Origin: Crocinitomicaceae bacterium
Lineage (GTDB): Bacteria; Bacteroidota; Bacteroidia; Flavobacteriales_D; Crocinitomicaceae
Assembly: GCA_022447665.1 (NCBI GenBank)
Contig: JAKVAQ010000018.1
Location: forward strand, 57,780-121,779
Direction: 5' to 3'
Length of the DNA stretch: 64,000 bases
Program-made: the position numbers and the translations under genes
Shown here: positions 1 to 9,888 of the stretch, piece by piece
Position numbering within the stretch: position 1 is the stretch's first letter
Layout of the letters: each line of letters begins with the position of its first letter
Notes under the pieces: generated by a model
Told to the model about the DNA's origin: nothing
Database searches by the model: none
Seen by the model: only the letters and a program-made list of their open reading frames with translations

Positions 1-2009
1 TATTCGGCCTGGACTCATCAATAAAGACATTGCAGGAATCTGATATTGAAGATAAAGATAGATTGATAAAAGGGTTACAAGAATCTTTTGAAAAAGTAAA
101 ACTTGAACTAGATCCTAAGAATTGGGTGATTATAGAAGGTTGGCAAGATAAAGTAAAACGCTACAAAGAACCTGTTTATAAATTCAAGGTTCGTGATAAG
201 GAACTATCGATTCAAACGCACAGTGAATCATTATCACACCTTCAAATTCCTAAGGTAGCTTTACCTAAATACAATGGATGGGGCGATGTGTTGAGATGGT
301 CATTGCAGGAGAATGTTCCTGGAGAATTCCCATACACTGCTGGTTTATTCCCTTTTAAACGTGAAGGGGAGGATCCTACGCGAATGTTTGCTGGTGAAGG
401 CGGGCCTGAAAGAACGAATAGAAGGTTCCATTATGTTTCTCTAGGAATGCCTGCAAAACGTTTATCAACGGCGTTCGATTCCGTTACGCTTTACGGCAAT
501 GATCCTGATTTACGTCCTGATATTTATGGTAAAATTGGTAACTCAGGGGTCTCGATCTGTTGTTTAGACGATGCTAAGAAGTTGTATTCTGGATTCCGTT
601 TGTCTGATCCTAAAACTTCCGTTTCAATGACCATTAACGGACCTGCGCCGATGTTGTTAGGTTTCTTTATGAATGCGGCAATAGATCAGGAATGCGAGAT
701 ATATATTAAAGAAAATGAGCTTGAATCAGAAGTTGAAGCTAAATACAAGGAATTGTATGATGACAAAGGATTAAAGCGACCTGCTTATCAAGGTGATCTT
801 CCGGAAGGGAACGATGGCCTGGGCTTAATGCTTTTAGGTCTTACTGGAGATCAAGTATTACCTGCGGATGTTTATGCTAAAATTAAAGCAGAGACCTTAA
901 CGAAGGTGAGAGGAACAGTGCAAGCGGATATTTTAAAAGAAGATCAGGCACAAAATACGTGTATCTTCTCAACTGAATTTGCACTAAGATTAATGGGTGA
1001 TGTGCAAGAGTATTTCATCAATAATGGAGTTCGAAATTTCTATTCAGTTTCAATTTCAGGGTACCACATTGCAGAAGCTGGTGCTAATCCAATTTCGCAG
1101 TTGGCATTTACGCTAGCAAATGGATTTACTTACGTAGAGTATTACCTTTCACGAGGAATGGATATCAATAAATTTGGACCGAATTTATCGTTCTTTTTCT
1201 CTAATGGTATTGATCCAGAGTATGCAGTGATAGGTCGTGTTGCAAGACGTGTTTGGTCAAAAGCATTGGCTAAAAAATATGGAGCGAATGCACGTGCACA
1301 GATGTTAAAATATCATATTCAAACATCTGGTCGTTCATTACACGCACAAGAGATTGATTTCAATGATATTAGGACTACTCTTCAGGCTTTGTATGCGATT
1401 TACGATAACTGTAACTCATTACATACAAACGCCTACGATGAAGCTATTACAACGCCAACCGAAGAGTCGGTGCGTAGAGCTATGGCAATTCAGTTAATCA
1501 TTAACCGTGAATTAGGGTTAGCTAAAAATGAAAATCCAATTCAAGGGTCGTTCATTATTGAAGAGTTAACGGATTTGGTTGAAGAAGCAGTTCTTACCGA
1601 GTTTGACAGAATTACCGAAAGGGGTGGTGTTTTAGGTGCAATGGAAACTATGTATCAACGTTCAAAAATTCAAGAGGAATCACTTTACTACGAAACACTA
1701 AAGCATACCGGTGAATTCCCAATTATTGGTGTGAATACTTTCTTAAGTTCTAAAGGTTCTCCAACTATTGTTCCTGCAGAAGTTATTCGTGCAGAAGAAT
1801 CTGAAAAGCAGTACCAAATTGAAATGTTGGGTAACCTACACAAGGCGAAAGAGGAGAAATCTAAAGAGGCCTTGACTACAATTCAGAAGGCAGCAATTCA
1901 GAATAAAAATATATTCGAAGAACTAATGGAAGCAGCTAAAGTATGTTCATTAGGACAAATAACTGATGCTTTATTTGAAGTAGGTGGCCAGTACAGAAGG
2001 AATATGTAG
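1..2009 (+). CDS. icmF: Fused-type isobutyryl-CoA mutase (IcmF-like), C-terminal part, cut by window start
   Basis: Adenosylcobalamin-dependent acyl-CoA mutase that rearranges branched and linear C4 (and related) acyl-CoA thioesters. The frame is open from base 3, so the true start lies upstream and the TTG at 30 is not it. About 669 residues are visible and correspond to the linker plus the mutase TIM barrel: [35 protein letters not shown], the GYHIAEAG motif with the conserved catalytic-site histidine, and the C-terminal GGQYRRNM typical of IcmF. No B12-binding domain follows the mutase domain; in IcmF that domain and the MeaB-like GTPase sit at the N-terminus, presumably just outside the window. 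The exact acyl-CoA specificity cannot be read from the fragment. It lies 31 bp upstream of a TPR/SpoIIE gene, with no visible terminator. Confidence 0.88.
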   Translation, partial: FGLDSSIKTLQESDIEDKDRLIKGLQESFEKVKLELDPKNWVIIEGWQDKVKRYKEPVYKFKVRDKELSIQTHSESLSHLQIPKVALPKYNGWGDVLRWSLQENVPGEFPYTAGLFPFKREGEDPTRMFAGEGGPERTNRRFHYVSLGMPAKRLSTAFDSVTLYGNDPDLRPDIYGKIGNSGVSICCLDDAKKLYSGFRLSDPKTSVSMTINGPAPMLLGFFMNAAIDQECEIYIKENELESEVEAKYKELYDDKGLKRPAYQGDLPEGNDGLGLMLLGLTGDQVLPADVYAKIKAETLTKVRGTVQADILKEDQAQNTCIFSTEFALRLMGDVQEYFINNGVRNFYSVSISGYHIAEAGANPISQLAFTLANGFTYVEYYLSRGMDINKFGPNLSFFFSNGIDPEYAVIGRVARRVWSKALAKKYGANARAQMLKYHIQTSGRSLHAQEIDFNDIRTTLQALYAIYDNCNSLHTNAYDEAITTPTEESVRRAMAIQLIINRELGLAKNENPIQGSFIIEELTDLVEEAVLTEFDRITERGGVLGAMETMYQRSKIQEESLYYETLKHTGEFPIIGVNTFLSSKGSPTIVPAEVIRAEESEKQYQIEMLGNLHKAKEEKSKEALTTIQKAAIQNKNIFEELMEAAKVCSLGQITDALFEVGGQYRRNM

Positions 2010-2040
2010 AAGGAACAATAACCTAACCCCACCATAAGTT

Positions 2041-4041
2041 GTGTTGAAGAAGTTTTTAGTCTTTCTATCCATACTTACCTATACTTTATGGGGCCGAGCA
2101 GAGGTGAATATTGATTCTTTACAGTCTATAATTATTTCCACGTCTTCCAAAAATGTTGACAAGTTCAATGCCCATATTGAACTTGCTAAGTTCTATTATA
2201 CCCCAGAGGGCCAGGAGAAGTGTTTTCAGAATTTAAACGCCGCAGCCGATTACTCTAGGGGTATGGATAATCCGAAATATGGTGCGCAGGTGCATTATAT
2301 GTTGGGTACCTTGCACTATGCAACGGGAAATGGCGTAGCAGCAGTTGATAATTTTAATCGAGCAAGTAAGTATAGTTATACATTGTCTAAGGATACCGTT
2401 TTAATAATCGAAAACATCAAGGGAATTATTTACCTTGAAAATAAAGAGTTTGAAAAGTCAAAAAATAGTTTCTTAAACGCCGTAGCCCTTATCGCAGAGG
2501 CTTCCGAAGTGTCAGGAAAGAATTACGCTCATTTGTATAACAATGTAGGTTTAGCGTATACTGAACTAAATAATTTTGATTCATCCTATTACTTTCATAG
2601 TGTATGTTTAAGGAAAAGAAGGGTACTTCAAGATACAACTGGAATAGGGCAGACCTATAATAATTTGGGAACGCTCTTTTACCAATTTGAACAATACGAT
2701 TCATCACTTTACTACTTTGAACTAGGTTTAAGCAAAAGAGAAATAGCTAGCAATCAACCGGAATCAGGTATTGTTGAGAGTAAGATAAATATTGGCAAGG
2801 CATTGATTAAACTTGGTGACTATCAGCGTGCTGAGGATCTCTTAATAGAAAGTCACGAGCTAAGTTTGAAACAAAAAAACAAAAGTTTAGAAGTGAGGGT
2901 GGCTGAGCAATTGTGGAAGTTGTACGAAGTTCAAAGACAATATTCTAAAGCGTTACAGTACAGTAATTTGTATCATGAGCTAAATGACGAATTGTTTAGT
3001 CTCGATAAAAGAGAGGAATTGATTCGACTCAATCATGAGAACATGTACAACCAAAAACTAAGACATGATAGCTTGCTTACATTAGAGCAAGAAAAGGCGA
3101 GGCTGATAAAGGAAGAACAAGAAAAGGAGATTCAAGCGGAAAAGGAAGCTTTTTCAAGACTGATAATAATAAGCATGGGATTAGGGTTAGGTCTAGCACT
3201 CTTGTTATTCTTCATTGCATATAAAAACTTTAGAAATAAGAAACGTTCAGAAGCATTGATAAGAGCTCAGAAAGATGAAGTCGAACTCAAGAACAGAGAA
3301 ATCACTGACTCAATCGTTTATGCAAAAAGATTACAAGATGCAATTTTACCCTCAGAAGAACTTGTGGCATCGAAGTTTTCAGAAGCATTTATCTACTTCA
3401 GGCCAAAAGATGTTGTTAGCGGCGATTTTTATTGGTTTCTCGAAAGAGATGGGGCGAAGTATTTTGCTGTCGCAGACTGCACTGGGCATGGGGTTCCAGG
3501 TGCAATGGTAAGCGTTGTGTGCAGCACTGCTTTAGATAGTGCAGTTCGGGAGTTTGGCTGTAATGAACCCTGTAAGATTTTAGATAAAACCCGTGAATTG
3601 GTCGTAGCAAAATTAACTGAAAGCAACTCAGGTGTGCAAGATGGAATGGACATAGCACTATGTAAAATAAAGGGCAATCAGCTCTCTTTCGCGGGCGCGA
3701 ACAATCCTTTATGGTTATTGCGTCATAATTCGAGCAAAATTGAGGTAATCAAAGGTGATAAACAGCCAATAGGTAATTATGCCTATCAATCAAATTTTAA
3801 TCAGTTTGATTGTAAAGTGGAGGCTGGTGACCGTGTTTATCTATTCTCAGATGGTTATCAGGATCAATTTGGTGGGGAGAACGGGAAAAAATACAAAGCA
3901 AAGCAGCTTAAGCTAGATTTAGAGAGTTCGAAAAGAGAGTCTATGTCACAACAAGAAGTCTTAATTCATAGGTCTTTAGAAGAATGGATGGGAACTACGG
4001 ATCAGTTGGATGATATATGCTTAGCAGGTATTAAATTTTAA
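2041..4041 (+). CDS. Membrane TPR protein with C-terminal SpoIIE/PP2C-type phosphatase domain
   Basis: A predicted membrane-anchored regulator. It has a hydrophobic N-terminus (about residues 1-20), a TPR array (about 30-340) with Tyr/Asn-rich repeats, a charged coiled coil, one transmembrane helix near residues 375-393, a short linker EITDSIVYAKRLQDAILPS, and a SpoIIE domain to the end. The metal-ligand motifs of PP2C-like phosphatases are present: VSGDFYWF, ADCTGHGVPGAM, DGMDIALC and LFSDGYQDQFGG. Family knowledge suggests dephosphorylation of a Ser/Thr-phosphorylated partner; the partner is unknown. The start is GTG; no better ATG precedes the signal peptide. The 3' end overlaps the convergent kinase gene by 11 bp. 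The same architecture recurs at 7644-9671. Confidence 0.82.
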   Translation: MLKKFLVFLSILTYTLWGRAEVNIDSLQSIIISTSSKNVDKFNAHIELAKFYYTPEGQEKCFQNLNAAADYSRGMDNPKYGAQVHYMLGTLHYATGNGVAAVDNFNRASKYSYTLSKDTVLIIENIKGIIYLENKEFEKSKNSFLNAVALIAEASEVSGKNYAHLYNNVGLAYTELNNFDSSYYFHSVCLRKRRVLQDTTGIGQTYNNLGTLFYQFEQYDSSLYYFELGLSKREIASNQPESGIVESKINIGKALIKLGDYQRAEDLLIESHELSLKQKNKSLEVRVAEQLWKLYEVQRQYSKALQYSNLYHELNDELFSLDKREELIRLNHENMYNQKLRHDSLLTLEQEKARLIKEEQEKEIQAEKEAFSRLIIISMGLGLGLALLLFFIAYKNFRNKKRSEALIRAQKDEVELKNREITDSIVYAKRLQDAILPSEELVASKFSEAFIYFRPKDVVSGDFYWFLERDGAKYFAVADCTGHGVPGAMVSVVCSTALDSAVREFGCNEPCKILDKTRELVVAKLTESNSGVQDGMDIALCKIKGNQLSFAGANNPLWLLRHNSSKIEVIKGDKQPIGNYAYQSNFNQFDCKVEAGDRVYLFSDGYQDQFGGENGKKYKAKQLKLDLESSKRESMSQQEVLIHRSLEEWMGTTDQLDDICLAGIKF

Positions 4042-5194
4042 CCTTGAAAAAATACTTTTCATTGGAGTCAAATCTTTCAAGTGCTACTTGCTCAATCAAT
4101 GAATTAATAATCGCAATTCCTGTGTTGCTATCTGGAAATTCGTTCGGTTTAAAGTTCTTTCCTGAGTTCCAATACTCATATCGTAAATGCTCATCACAAG
4201 AGCTTATTTTTAGATAAATTTTACCCTTTTCACCATACGGGAAAGCATGTTTAATTGAGTTAGTGATTAACTCGTTAGTTATTAAGCTTAAAGGAATCGC
4301 AATGTCTAAATCAACTTTAAACGGATAGATATCATATTCAATTTCTATAGAATCAGACTTTCCATAGGAATGAAGTATGTTTTCAGCTAATTCAATAATA
4401 AAGCTATCTATTTCGGCCTCTAGACTATCCTTAGAACGGAACATTTTTTCATGAACCAAGGCAAACGAATTTATTCTACTTTTTACTTCGAATAAGGTTT
4501 TTTTCTCAACTTCATCAATAGAGTTATTCAGCTTTATCTGGATAAGACTAGAGATTAACTGTAAGTTGTTTTTTACCCTATGCTGAAGTTCTTTTAAGAT
4601 GATCTTCTGCACCTTGTTTTTTTCTTCTAACTCGGCAGTTTTCTTTTTAACGATACTCTCTAGATTATCTTTATGCTCTCTTAAAACTGCTTTCGTTTCT
4701 GTTTCAGCAATTTTAATGGATGCCATTGAAGCAATAGCAGATAAAATTTTAAGATCCTTTTCGTCAAAGAAACCGAGCTGTGAATGCTCAGAGTCAATGA
4801 TTCCTATTACTCGATCTTTGTAAATAATGGGTACGGTAATTTCTGACAATCTATAGTCGTCATCGACAATATACCTTGCATCTTCTCGCGTGTCACGAAT
4901 AATTTCAGGTTTTCCTCTACTGAACACTGTGCCAACAATTCCTCGTCCTGGCTCAATGTATATCGGATTTGTGATTTCTCCTTCATTTTGTTTACTTCCA
5001 AATGCAGCTTGTTGAACAAGTAGACCTTTTTCTTTGTCGTAGAGATAAATGATACAATCTTCATAATTAAGTTTTGATATCGCTTGGTTGGTTACCGCCC
5101 AAACGATATCGTTAATAGTTTCAGCTTCAAATAACGCTTGAGCGAAATCACTGATCGCTTCTAGAAAGTTATCTTTTTCTGAAATATATCCCAT
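4031..5194 (-). CDS. GAF-domain sensor histidine kinase, HisKA_2 family, with atypical ATP-binding domain
   Basis: Soluble 387-residue kinase. An N-terminal GAF domain (about residues 10-165) is followed by a coiled coil (165-200), a HisKA_2 dimerisation/phosphotransfer helix ELQHRVKNNLQ with the phospho-accepting His205, and a HATPase domain. The N box NELITNSIKHAF is good, but the usual DNG of the G1 box is replaced by WNSGKNF, so the Asp that contacts adenine is missing; the later NTGIAII matches the G2 region. It starts 3 bp downstream of the stop of the molybdoenzyme gene and is almost certainly co-transcribed with it. No response regulator is adjacent. GAF domains often bind small molecules, haem or FeS clusters; the ligand here is not evident. 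Confidence 0.82.
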   Translation of the reverse strand: MGYISEKDNFLEAISDFAQALFEAETINDIVWAVTNQAISKLNYEDCIIYLYDKEKGLLVQQAAFGSKQNEGEITNPIYIEPGRGIVGTVFSRGKPEIIRDTREDARYIVDDDYRLSEITVPIIYKDRVIGIIDSEHSQLGFFDEKDLKILSAIASMASIKIAETETKAVLREHKDNLESIVKKKTAELEEKNKVQKIILKELQHRVKNNLQLISSLIQIKLNNSIDEVEKKTLFEVKSRINSFALVHEKMFRSKDSLEAEIDSFIIELAENILHSYGKSDSIEIEYDIYPFKVDLDIAIPLSLITNELITNSIKHAFPYGEKGKIYLKISSCDEHLRYEYWNSGKNFKPNEFPDSNTGIAIINSLIEQVALERFDSNEKYFFKVKI

Positions 5195-5197
5195 ATA

Positions 5198-7495
5198 TTA
5201 TGATCGAGGTTCAATTTTAATTTCTACAAATTTTGAAACGGGAGTATTGCTGCCTTTAGCGACACTTTTTAATGGCACAAGCACATTGGCCTCTGGGAAA
5301 TACGTTACGCAGCATCCTTCGGCAACATCATATTCGATTACTTTGAATTTATTAGCTCGCCTTGTTTCTCCTTTATATTCTCCTATGAGATCTACAACTT
5401 GCTCTTGTCGTAGACCTTGTTTTTGCATGTCTTTTTTATTTAAAAGTACCACGCGCCTCTCACCAAGAATTCCTCGGTATCGATCGTCCATACCGTAAAT
5501 TGTAGTGTTGTATTGATCATGCGTACGATTGGTGATCATAATTAGATGACCATCTTTTACTTTCCGATTTGGAGGATCAACAACTGAGAAATTTGCTTTC
5601 CCATTTGGTGTAGTGAATTTACGTTCTCTTGCACCGTTCGGTAAATAGAATCCTTGCGGTATTCGAACACGTTTGTTATAGTCTTCAAAGCCAGCTATTG
5701 TCGCCTCAATATTATCACGAATAATATCATAATTATCAACCATAGTGTCCCATTTAACTAAGTCACTCCCGAATGTAGCATAGCCCATGGCAGCTACAAT
5801 TGCAGGCTCACTTTTTAGTTCATTCGAAGGAGGAGCAAGTGTTCCTTGGCTTTTATGAACAACTCCCATAGAGTTCTCTACTGAAACAAATTGAGGGCCT
5901 GATTTTTGTTCGTCGCGATCAGAACGCGCCAAACAAGGTAATATAATTGCTTCTTTTCCAGTCACTAAATGTGATCGGTTAAGTTTAGTTGAAACTTGAA
6001 CGGTTAAATCACAATTTTGAATGGCTTCTCCAGTTAGTTGCGAGTCAGGTGTGGCTGAGATAAAATTCCCACCCATACACATAAAGAAACGTATTTTATT
6101 TTCGTGACAAGCTTCAATCGTTTCAACAACGTCTAAGCCATGTTCTCTTGGTGCATTAATTCCAAAGTGCTTGTCCAAATTTGCTAAAAAACCTTCCTTT
6201 GGCTTTTCCCAAATACCCATTGTGCGATCCCCTTGTACATTGGAGTGGCCACGAACAGGACACGTTCCTCCACCTTTAATGCCAATAGAGCCTTTTAACA
6301 GAAGTATATTTACGACTTCTTTTATGTTATTGACGCCATTTTCCTGTTGAGTAAGCCCCATTGCCCAACAAATTATAATTCTCTTCTTCTCAATAAATAA
6401 CTGAGCAACAGCTTTTATTTCTTCTTCTGAAATCCCTGATTGGAGCACCATTTCATTCAAGTCGAACGTGCGTAAATGACTAATCATTGCTTCAAAATCA
6501 GCTGTATATTCTTGTATGAATTTATGATCGAAAACTGAACCTGGATTTTTGTCTTCTTCTTGAAGCATTAAAATCATTATTGCTTTTAATAAAGCGACAT
6601 CACCATTAACCTTAACCTGCAAGAAATGATCATTCAATTGAGTTCCTCCTTTGAAAATAGCCCATGGATTTTGAGGGTCAACAAATACATTGTTTCCAGC
6701 CTCAGGGATTGGATTTACTGATATAATTTTACCTCCATTCTCTTTACACTTTTCTAGGGCAGACAACATTCTAGGGTGATTCGTTCCAGGGTTTTGGCCC
6801 ATAACAACAATTACCTCTGCATGATGCAAATCCTCGAGTGTAACAGATCCTTTACCTATTCCCACAGTTTGACTTAATCCTGCACCAGATGATTCATGAC
6901 ACATATTGGAGCAGTCAGGTAGGTTGTTGGTACCAAGTTGCCGAACGAAAAGTTGATATACGAAAGCGGCTTCGTTACTTGTTCTTCCTGAGGTGTAGAA
7001 TACTGCTTCATTCGGATTTTCTAAACTCTTTAATTTGTAAGCAATTTTAGAGAAAGCCTCATCCCAAGAAATCTCTTTGTAATGACTTTCTCCTTCAGCA
7101 AGTAACATAGGGTGGGTGAGTCTACCCATTTTACCAATCTTATAATCGCTCCATTTAGACATTTCTTCAACAGAATATTGAGCAAATAAATCTGGCCCAA
7201 CTCTTTTGTTGGTAGCTTCTTCCGCAATCGCTTTAGCTCCGTTTTCACAATACTCGCCAAGTCCTGATCGTTTTCCGTCTGGGTCTGGCCATGCGCAACC
7301 AGGACAATCAAACCCATCTTTCTGATTCATTTTATTCAAGAGCTTAACGCCTTTCCAAACTCCCATTTCTTGAGAAATGTGTTTAAACGTCGAGAGAATA
7401 GCTGGCACACCAACTGCCTTTGTCTTTGGTTTTTTAAGCTTTAACTGGCTAAATTCTTCAGGCGGTAATATTTGAACGGCACGCTTCTGACTCAT
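5198..7495 (-). CDS. FdhF/YdeP-family molybdopterin oxidoreductase
   Basis: A 765-residue member of the formate dehydrogenase alpha/YdeP branch of the bis-MGD molybdoenzymes. Near the N-terminus CPGCAWPD (Cys64, Cys67) and EYCENG (Cys83) look like the FeS-binding segment. NMCHESSG (Cys199) aligns with the Sec/Cys molybdenum ligand position of formate dehydrogenases and uses cysteine. The C-terminal molydop-binding domain is recognisable from the segment TNRTHDQYNTTIYG onward. No Tat signal is seen, so it is probably cytoplasmic. It has no subunit partners or fdhD nearby; the only operon mate is the GAF kinase 3 bp downstream. YdeP relatives are linked to acid resistance in enterics, but substrate and role are not established here. 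Confidence 0.85.
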   Translation of the reverse strand: MSQKRAVQILPPEEFSQLKLKKPKTKAVGVPAILSTFKHISQEMGVWKGVKLLNKMNQKDGFDCPGCAWPDPDGKRSGLGEYCENGAKAIAEEATNKRVGPDLFAQYSVEEMSKWSDYKIGKMGRLTHPMLLAEGESHYKEISWDEAFSKIAYKLKSLENPNEAVFYTSGRTSNEAAFVYQLFVRQLGTNNLPDCSNMCHESSGAGLSQTVGIGKGSVTLEDLHHAEVIVVMGQNPGTNHPRMLSALEKCKENGGKIISVNPIPEAGNNVFVDPQNPWAIFKGGTQLNDHFLQVKVNGDVALLKAIMILMLQEEDKNPGSVFDHKFIQEYTADFEAMISHLRTFDLNEMVLQSGISEEEIKAVAQLFIEKKRIIICWAMGLTQQENGVNNIKEVVNILLLKGSIGIKGGGTCPVRGHSNVQGDRTMGIWEKPKEGFLANLDKHFGINAPREHGLDVVETIEACHENKIRFFMCMGGNFISATPDSQLTGEAIQNCDLTVQVSTKLNRSHLVTGKEAIILPCLARSDRDEQKSGPQFVSVENSMGVVHKSQGTLAPPSNELKSEPAIVAAMGYATFGSDLVKWDTMVDNYDIIRDNIEATIAGFEDYNKRVRIPQGFYLPNGARERKFTTPNGKANFSVVDPPNRKVKDGHLIMITNRTHDQYNTTIYGMDDRYRGILGERRVVLLNKKDMQKQGLRQEQVVDLIGEYKGETRRANKFKVIEYDVAEGCCVTYFPEANVLVPLKSVAKGSNTPVSKFVEIKIEPRS

Positions 7496-7564
7496 AAATC
7501 TGAATAATTGGATTTTCTTAAAGTTAAATATTAATTGATTCCTTTCTAAATCTACCTAGAGTAA

Positions 7565-7572
7565 TATTTTCG
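7565..7572 (+). promoter_or_regulatory. Candidate Bacteroidota -7 element (TATTTTCG)
   Basis: TATTTTCG resembles TAnnTTTG with one mismatch. It lies about 15 bp before the ATG at 7588 that opens the off-frame signal peptide of the downstream TPR/SpoIIE gene. A TTTC about 19 bp further upstream could be the -33 box. The call is weak in an AT-rich spacer. Confidence 0.3.
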
Positions 7573-7643
7573 CTATCTTCAAAATTGATGCGCAATAATC
7601 TCATATATGGCTCATATGTTTCTCGTTAACTGGATTCACTCAG

Positions 7644-9671
7644 GTGAATTCTGAAAAAGAACGCGTCATAGATTCTCTTAAGCAGATCATTGATTCAGAT
7701 GTACACGACACAACAAGAATCACGGCATATTTTGAATGGGATAATCTAATTTACATCGAAGATCCAGAACTCGACAAGGAAATCAACGAAAGGGTAATTG
7801 AGATTGCTAATGAGAATCTTTCAGATAAAAATGTAGATCCGATACTAGCTCGCTACTATTGGGGGTGTAAGACAAGGTGCTTAAACGTTCTTGGTTTAAT
7901 TTATAACGATTACGGTAATTATTCTGAGGCTGCTAAATACTTGCATCTAAGTTTAGAAATAGCGCGAGCTCTCGGTGAAAAAAAAGCGATGGCTGGCCCT
8001 CCTAATAACTTGGGTATGATTTATAAGTCTTTAGGGTTTCATGAGAAAAGTATGATGTTTTACATGCAGGCCATGGAGATGGATGGAGATGATGATTGGG
8101 CAAAGGCAATTTATCTAAACAACCTTGGCGTTGTGAATATAGAATTGGGAAGACCTAAAGTGGCTAAAATGTACTATTTGCAAAGCATAGAACTATCCGA
8201 AAAAGTCGGGAATGAAAGTAATCTTGCGAATTCAGTTGGAAATATAGGAGAAATATATTTTAAGTCTGGAGATTATGATTCGGCAATTTTTTACTTTAAA
8301 AAAGCAATCGCTCTTAATAAGGATTTAGGAAGTGATTATAATGTGGCCTTTTGGCAAGGTAGAACAGGTAGGATGTACTATATAAAAAATGTCTACGATA
8401 CTAGTCTGGCGTATTGTGATTCCACATATGTTTTATTAGAAACCGTAACATCCTTGATTACTGAGGCTGATTGTGAGTATTGCCTATACTTAAACTACAG
8501 AGAATTGGGCGAACCTGAAAAGGCGATGTATCATTTAGAGACATATGTTACTCTGAATGATTCTATAACAAGTAAAAACGAACTTGATAAAATCATTACT
8601 GAACAATTCCAAAAAGATTTCGAGCGAAAACGTGTAGAGGACAGTTTAAAAGTAGTCAGTTTTCAGAAAGTAAAAGAAGTTCAATTGCAAGGGGATTTGG
8701 ATAAGCAAGAGGTGTATAAATACTTTTTGTTCCTTGGATTAGGGGTTTTGACTCTAATTATAGGACTCGTTTATCGCAGTTTTCGGAGAAAAATGAATGA
8801 TAATGAAATAATATCAAAACAAAAAGAGGAGGTTGAAAATCAAAAGGTATTAGTTGAAGTAAAGAATAAGGAAATAACAGATTCAATTAATTACGCAAAA
8901 CGGATTCAAGATGCGATTTTACCTTCACCAAAAATGGTAGAAGAAGGGCTGGGAGATTCTTTTCTTGTTTATTCTCCAAAAGACATTGTTGCTGGAGACT
9001 TTTACTGGTTTGAAAAGCGAATTCAAAATGGGAATGAGCTCACCTTTATAGCAGTGGCAGATTGCACAGGGCATGGCGTTCCAGGAGCTATGGTAAGCGT
9101 AGTTTGTGCAAATGCTTTGAATAAGGCGGTTAACGAATTTCTACTCGTTGATCCCGGCAAAATTTTAAATAAAGTTAGGGATCTGGTAATTGATTCTTTT
9201 AGTAAAAATGAAGGTGAGATTAAAGATGGAATGGATATCGCACTTTGCGTAGTTGATTTTAATAATAAAAAGTTATCCTTTTCTGGAGCAAATAATCCGT
9301 TGTGGATTATATCTAACAAATTTGACGTTAAAAATAAATACGTTTCTGCGGATGGTTCCAAAGGCCTTTTAGAAATCAAAGGAGATAAACAGCCAATTGG
9401 TGCTTATGCGCTTAATGAAAATTTCAATACACATGTCATTGAATTTGGAACTGGAGACCAATTCTACTTATTCTCGGATGGATATCCTGATCAATTCGGA
9501 GGTGAAAAAGGTAAAAAATTTAAATACTCTAATTTTAAGAAAACCCTTCTAGATTTAAGCAATCTAGATATGAATACCCAGGGTGAAAAATTAAAGGTGA
9601 TTTTCAATAACTGGAAAGGTGAGTTAGAGCAAGTTGACGACGTTTGTGTGCTAGGATTTAGAATAAAGTAA
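7644..9671 (+). CDS. Second membrane TPR/SpoIIE phosphatase-type regulator (signal peptide in another frame)
   Basis: A paralogue of the 2041-4041 protein. It has a TPR array (about residues 50-320), a transmembrane helix around 355-375, a coiled coil, the linker KEITDSINYAKRIQDAILPS, and a SpoIIE domain with AGDFYWFEK, ADCTGHGVPGAM, DGMDIALC and LFSDGYPDQFGG. The earliest start in frame is GTG 7644, which leaves the protein without a signal peptide. In the same frame, codons 7599-7643 encode IWLICFSLTGFTQ, a good secretion signal with no start codon. An ATG at 7588 lies in another frame, and one added base near 7597 would join them. Either the N-terminus is frameshifted or an unusual start is used. 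The gene is otherwise intact and is followed directly by the remnant of a third paralogue. Confidence 0.78.
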   Translation: MNSEKERVIDSLKQIIDSDVHDTTRITAYFEWDNLIYIEDPELDKEINERVIEIANENLSDKNVDPILARYYWGCKTRCLNVLGLIYNDYGNYSEAAKYLHLSLEIARALGEKKAMAGPPNNLGMIYKSLGFHEKSMMFYMQAMEMDGDDDWAKAIYLNNLGVVNIELGRPKVAKMYYLQSIELSEKVGNESNLANSVGNIGEIYFKSGDYDSAIFYFKKAIALNKDLGSDYNVAFWQGRTGRMYYIKNVYDTSLAYCDSTYVLLETVTSLITEADCEYCLYLNYRELGEPEKAMYHLETYVTLNDSITSKNELDKIITEQFQKDFERKRVEDSLKVVSFQKVKEVQLQGDLDKQEVYKYFLFLGLGVLTLIIGLVYRSFRRKMNDNEIISKQKEEVENQKVLVEVKNKEITDSINYAKRIQDAILPSPKMVEEGLGDSFLVYSPKDIVAGDFYWFEKRIQNGNELTFIAVADCTGHGVPGAMVSVVCANALNKAVNEFLLVDPGKILNKVRDLVIDSFSKNEGEIKDGMDIALCVVDFNNKKLSFSGANNPLWIISNKFDVKNKYVSADGSKGLLEIKGDKQPIGAYALNENFNTHVIEFGTGDQFYLFSDGYPDQFGGEKGKKFKYSNFKKTLLDLSNLDMNTQGEKLKVIFNNWKGELEQVDDVCVLGFRIK

Positions 9672-9675
9672 TTGT

Positions 9676-9888
9676 GATACCATCTATATTTTTACTGACG
9701 GATATGCCGACCAATTTGGCGGTGAAAAAGGAAAGAAACTAAAGTATAAACCTTTTAAAGAACTTCTTCTAAACTTGAATTCAAAGGCCTTAATAGATCA
9801 AGAAGAAGAACGGTCAAACTTCTTTGAAGAGTGGAAAGGTAAGCATGAGCAAATAGATGATGTTTGCGTAATTGGTGTAAGAGTATAA
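9676..9888 (+). pseudogene. Tail-only remnant of a third TPR/SpoIIE gene
   Basis: Starting 4 bp after the stop of the preceding gene, 70 codons plus a stop encode the last part of a SpoIIE domain: DTIYIFTDGYADQFGGEKGK, then a region matching the preceding gene's end, and finally EQIDDVCVIGVRV. It aligns with the C-terminus of the 7644-9671 protein (YLFSDGYPDQFGGEKGKKFK ... LEQVDDVCVLGFRIK) but differs throughout. It is therefore an older paralogue, not a recent copy. No start codon or upstream domain is present. The likely origin is a tandem duplication or recombination that swapped the body of the gene and left the old tail behind. Confidence 0.8.

Noticed and set aside
3275..3677. Several 60-130 codon frames opposite or beside the SpoIIE, S1, thiolase and fmt genes
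   Set aside because: They lie entirely inside strongly supported genes, lack family motifs, and mirror the codon pattern of the gene beneath them.
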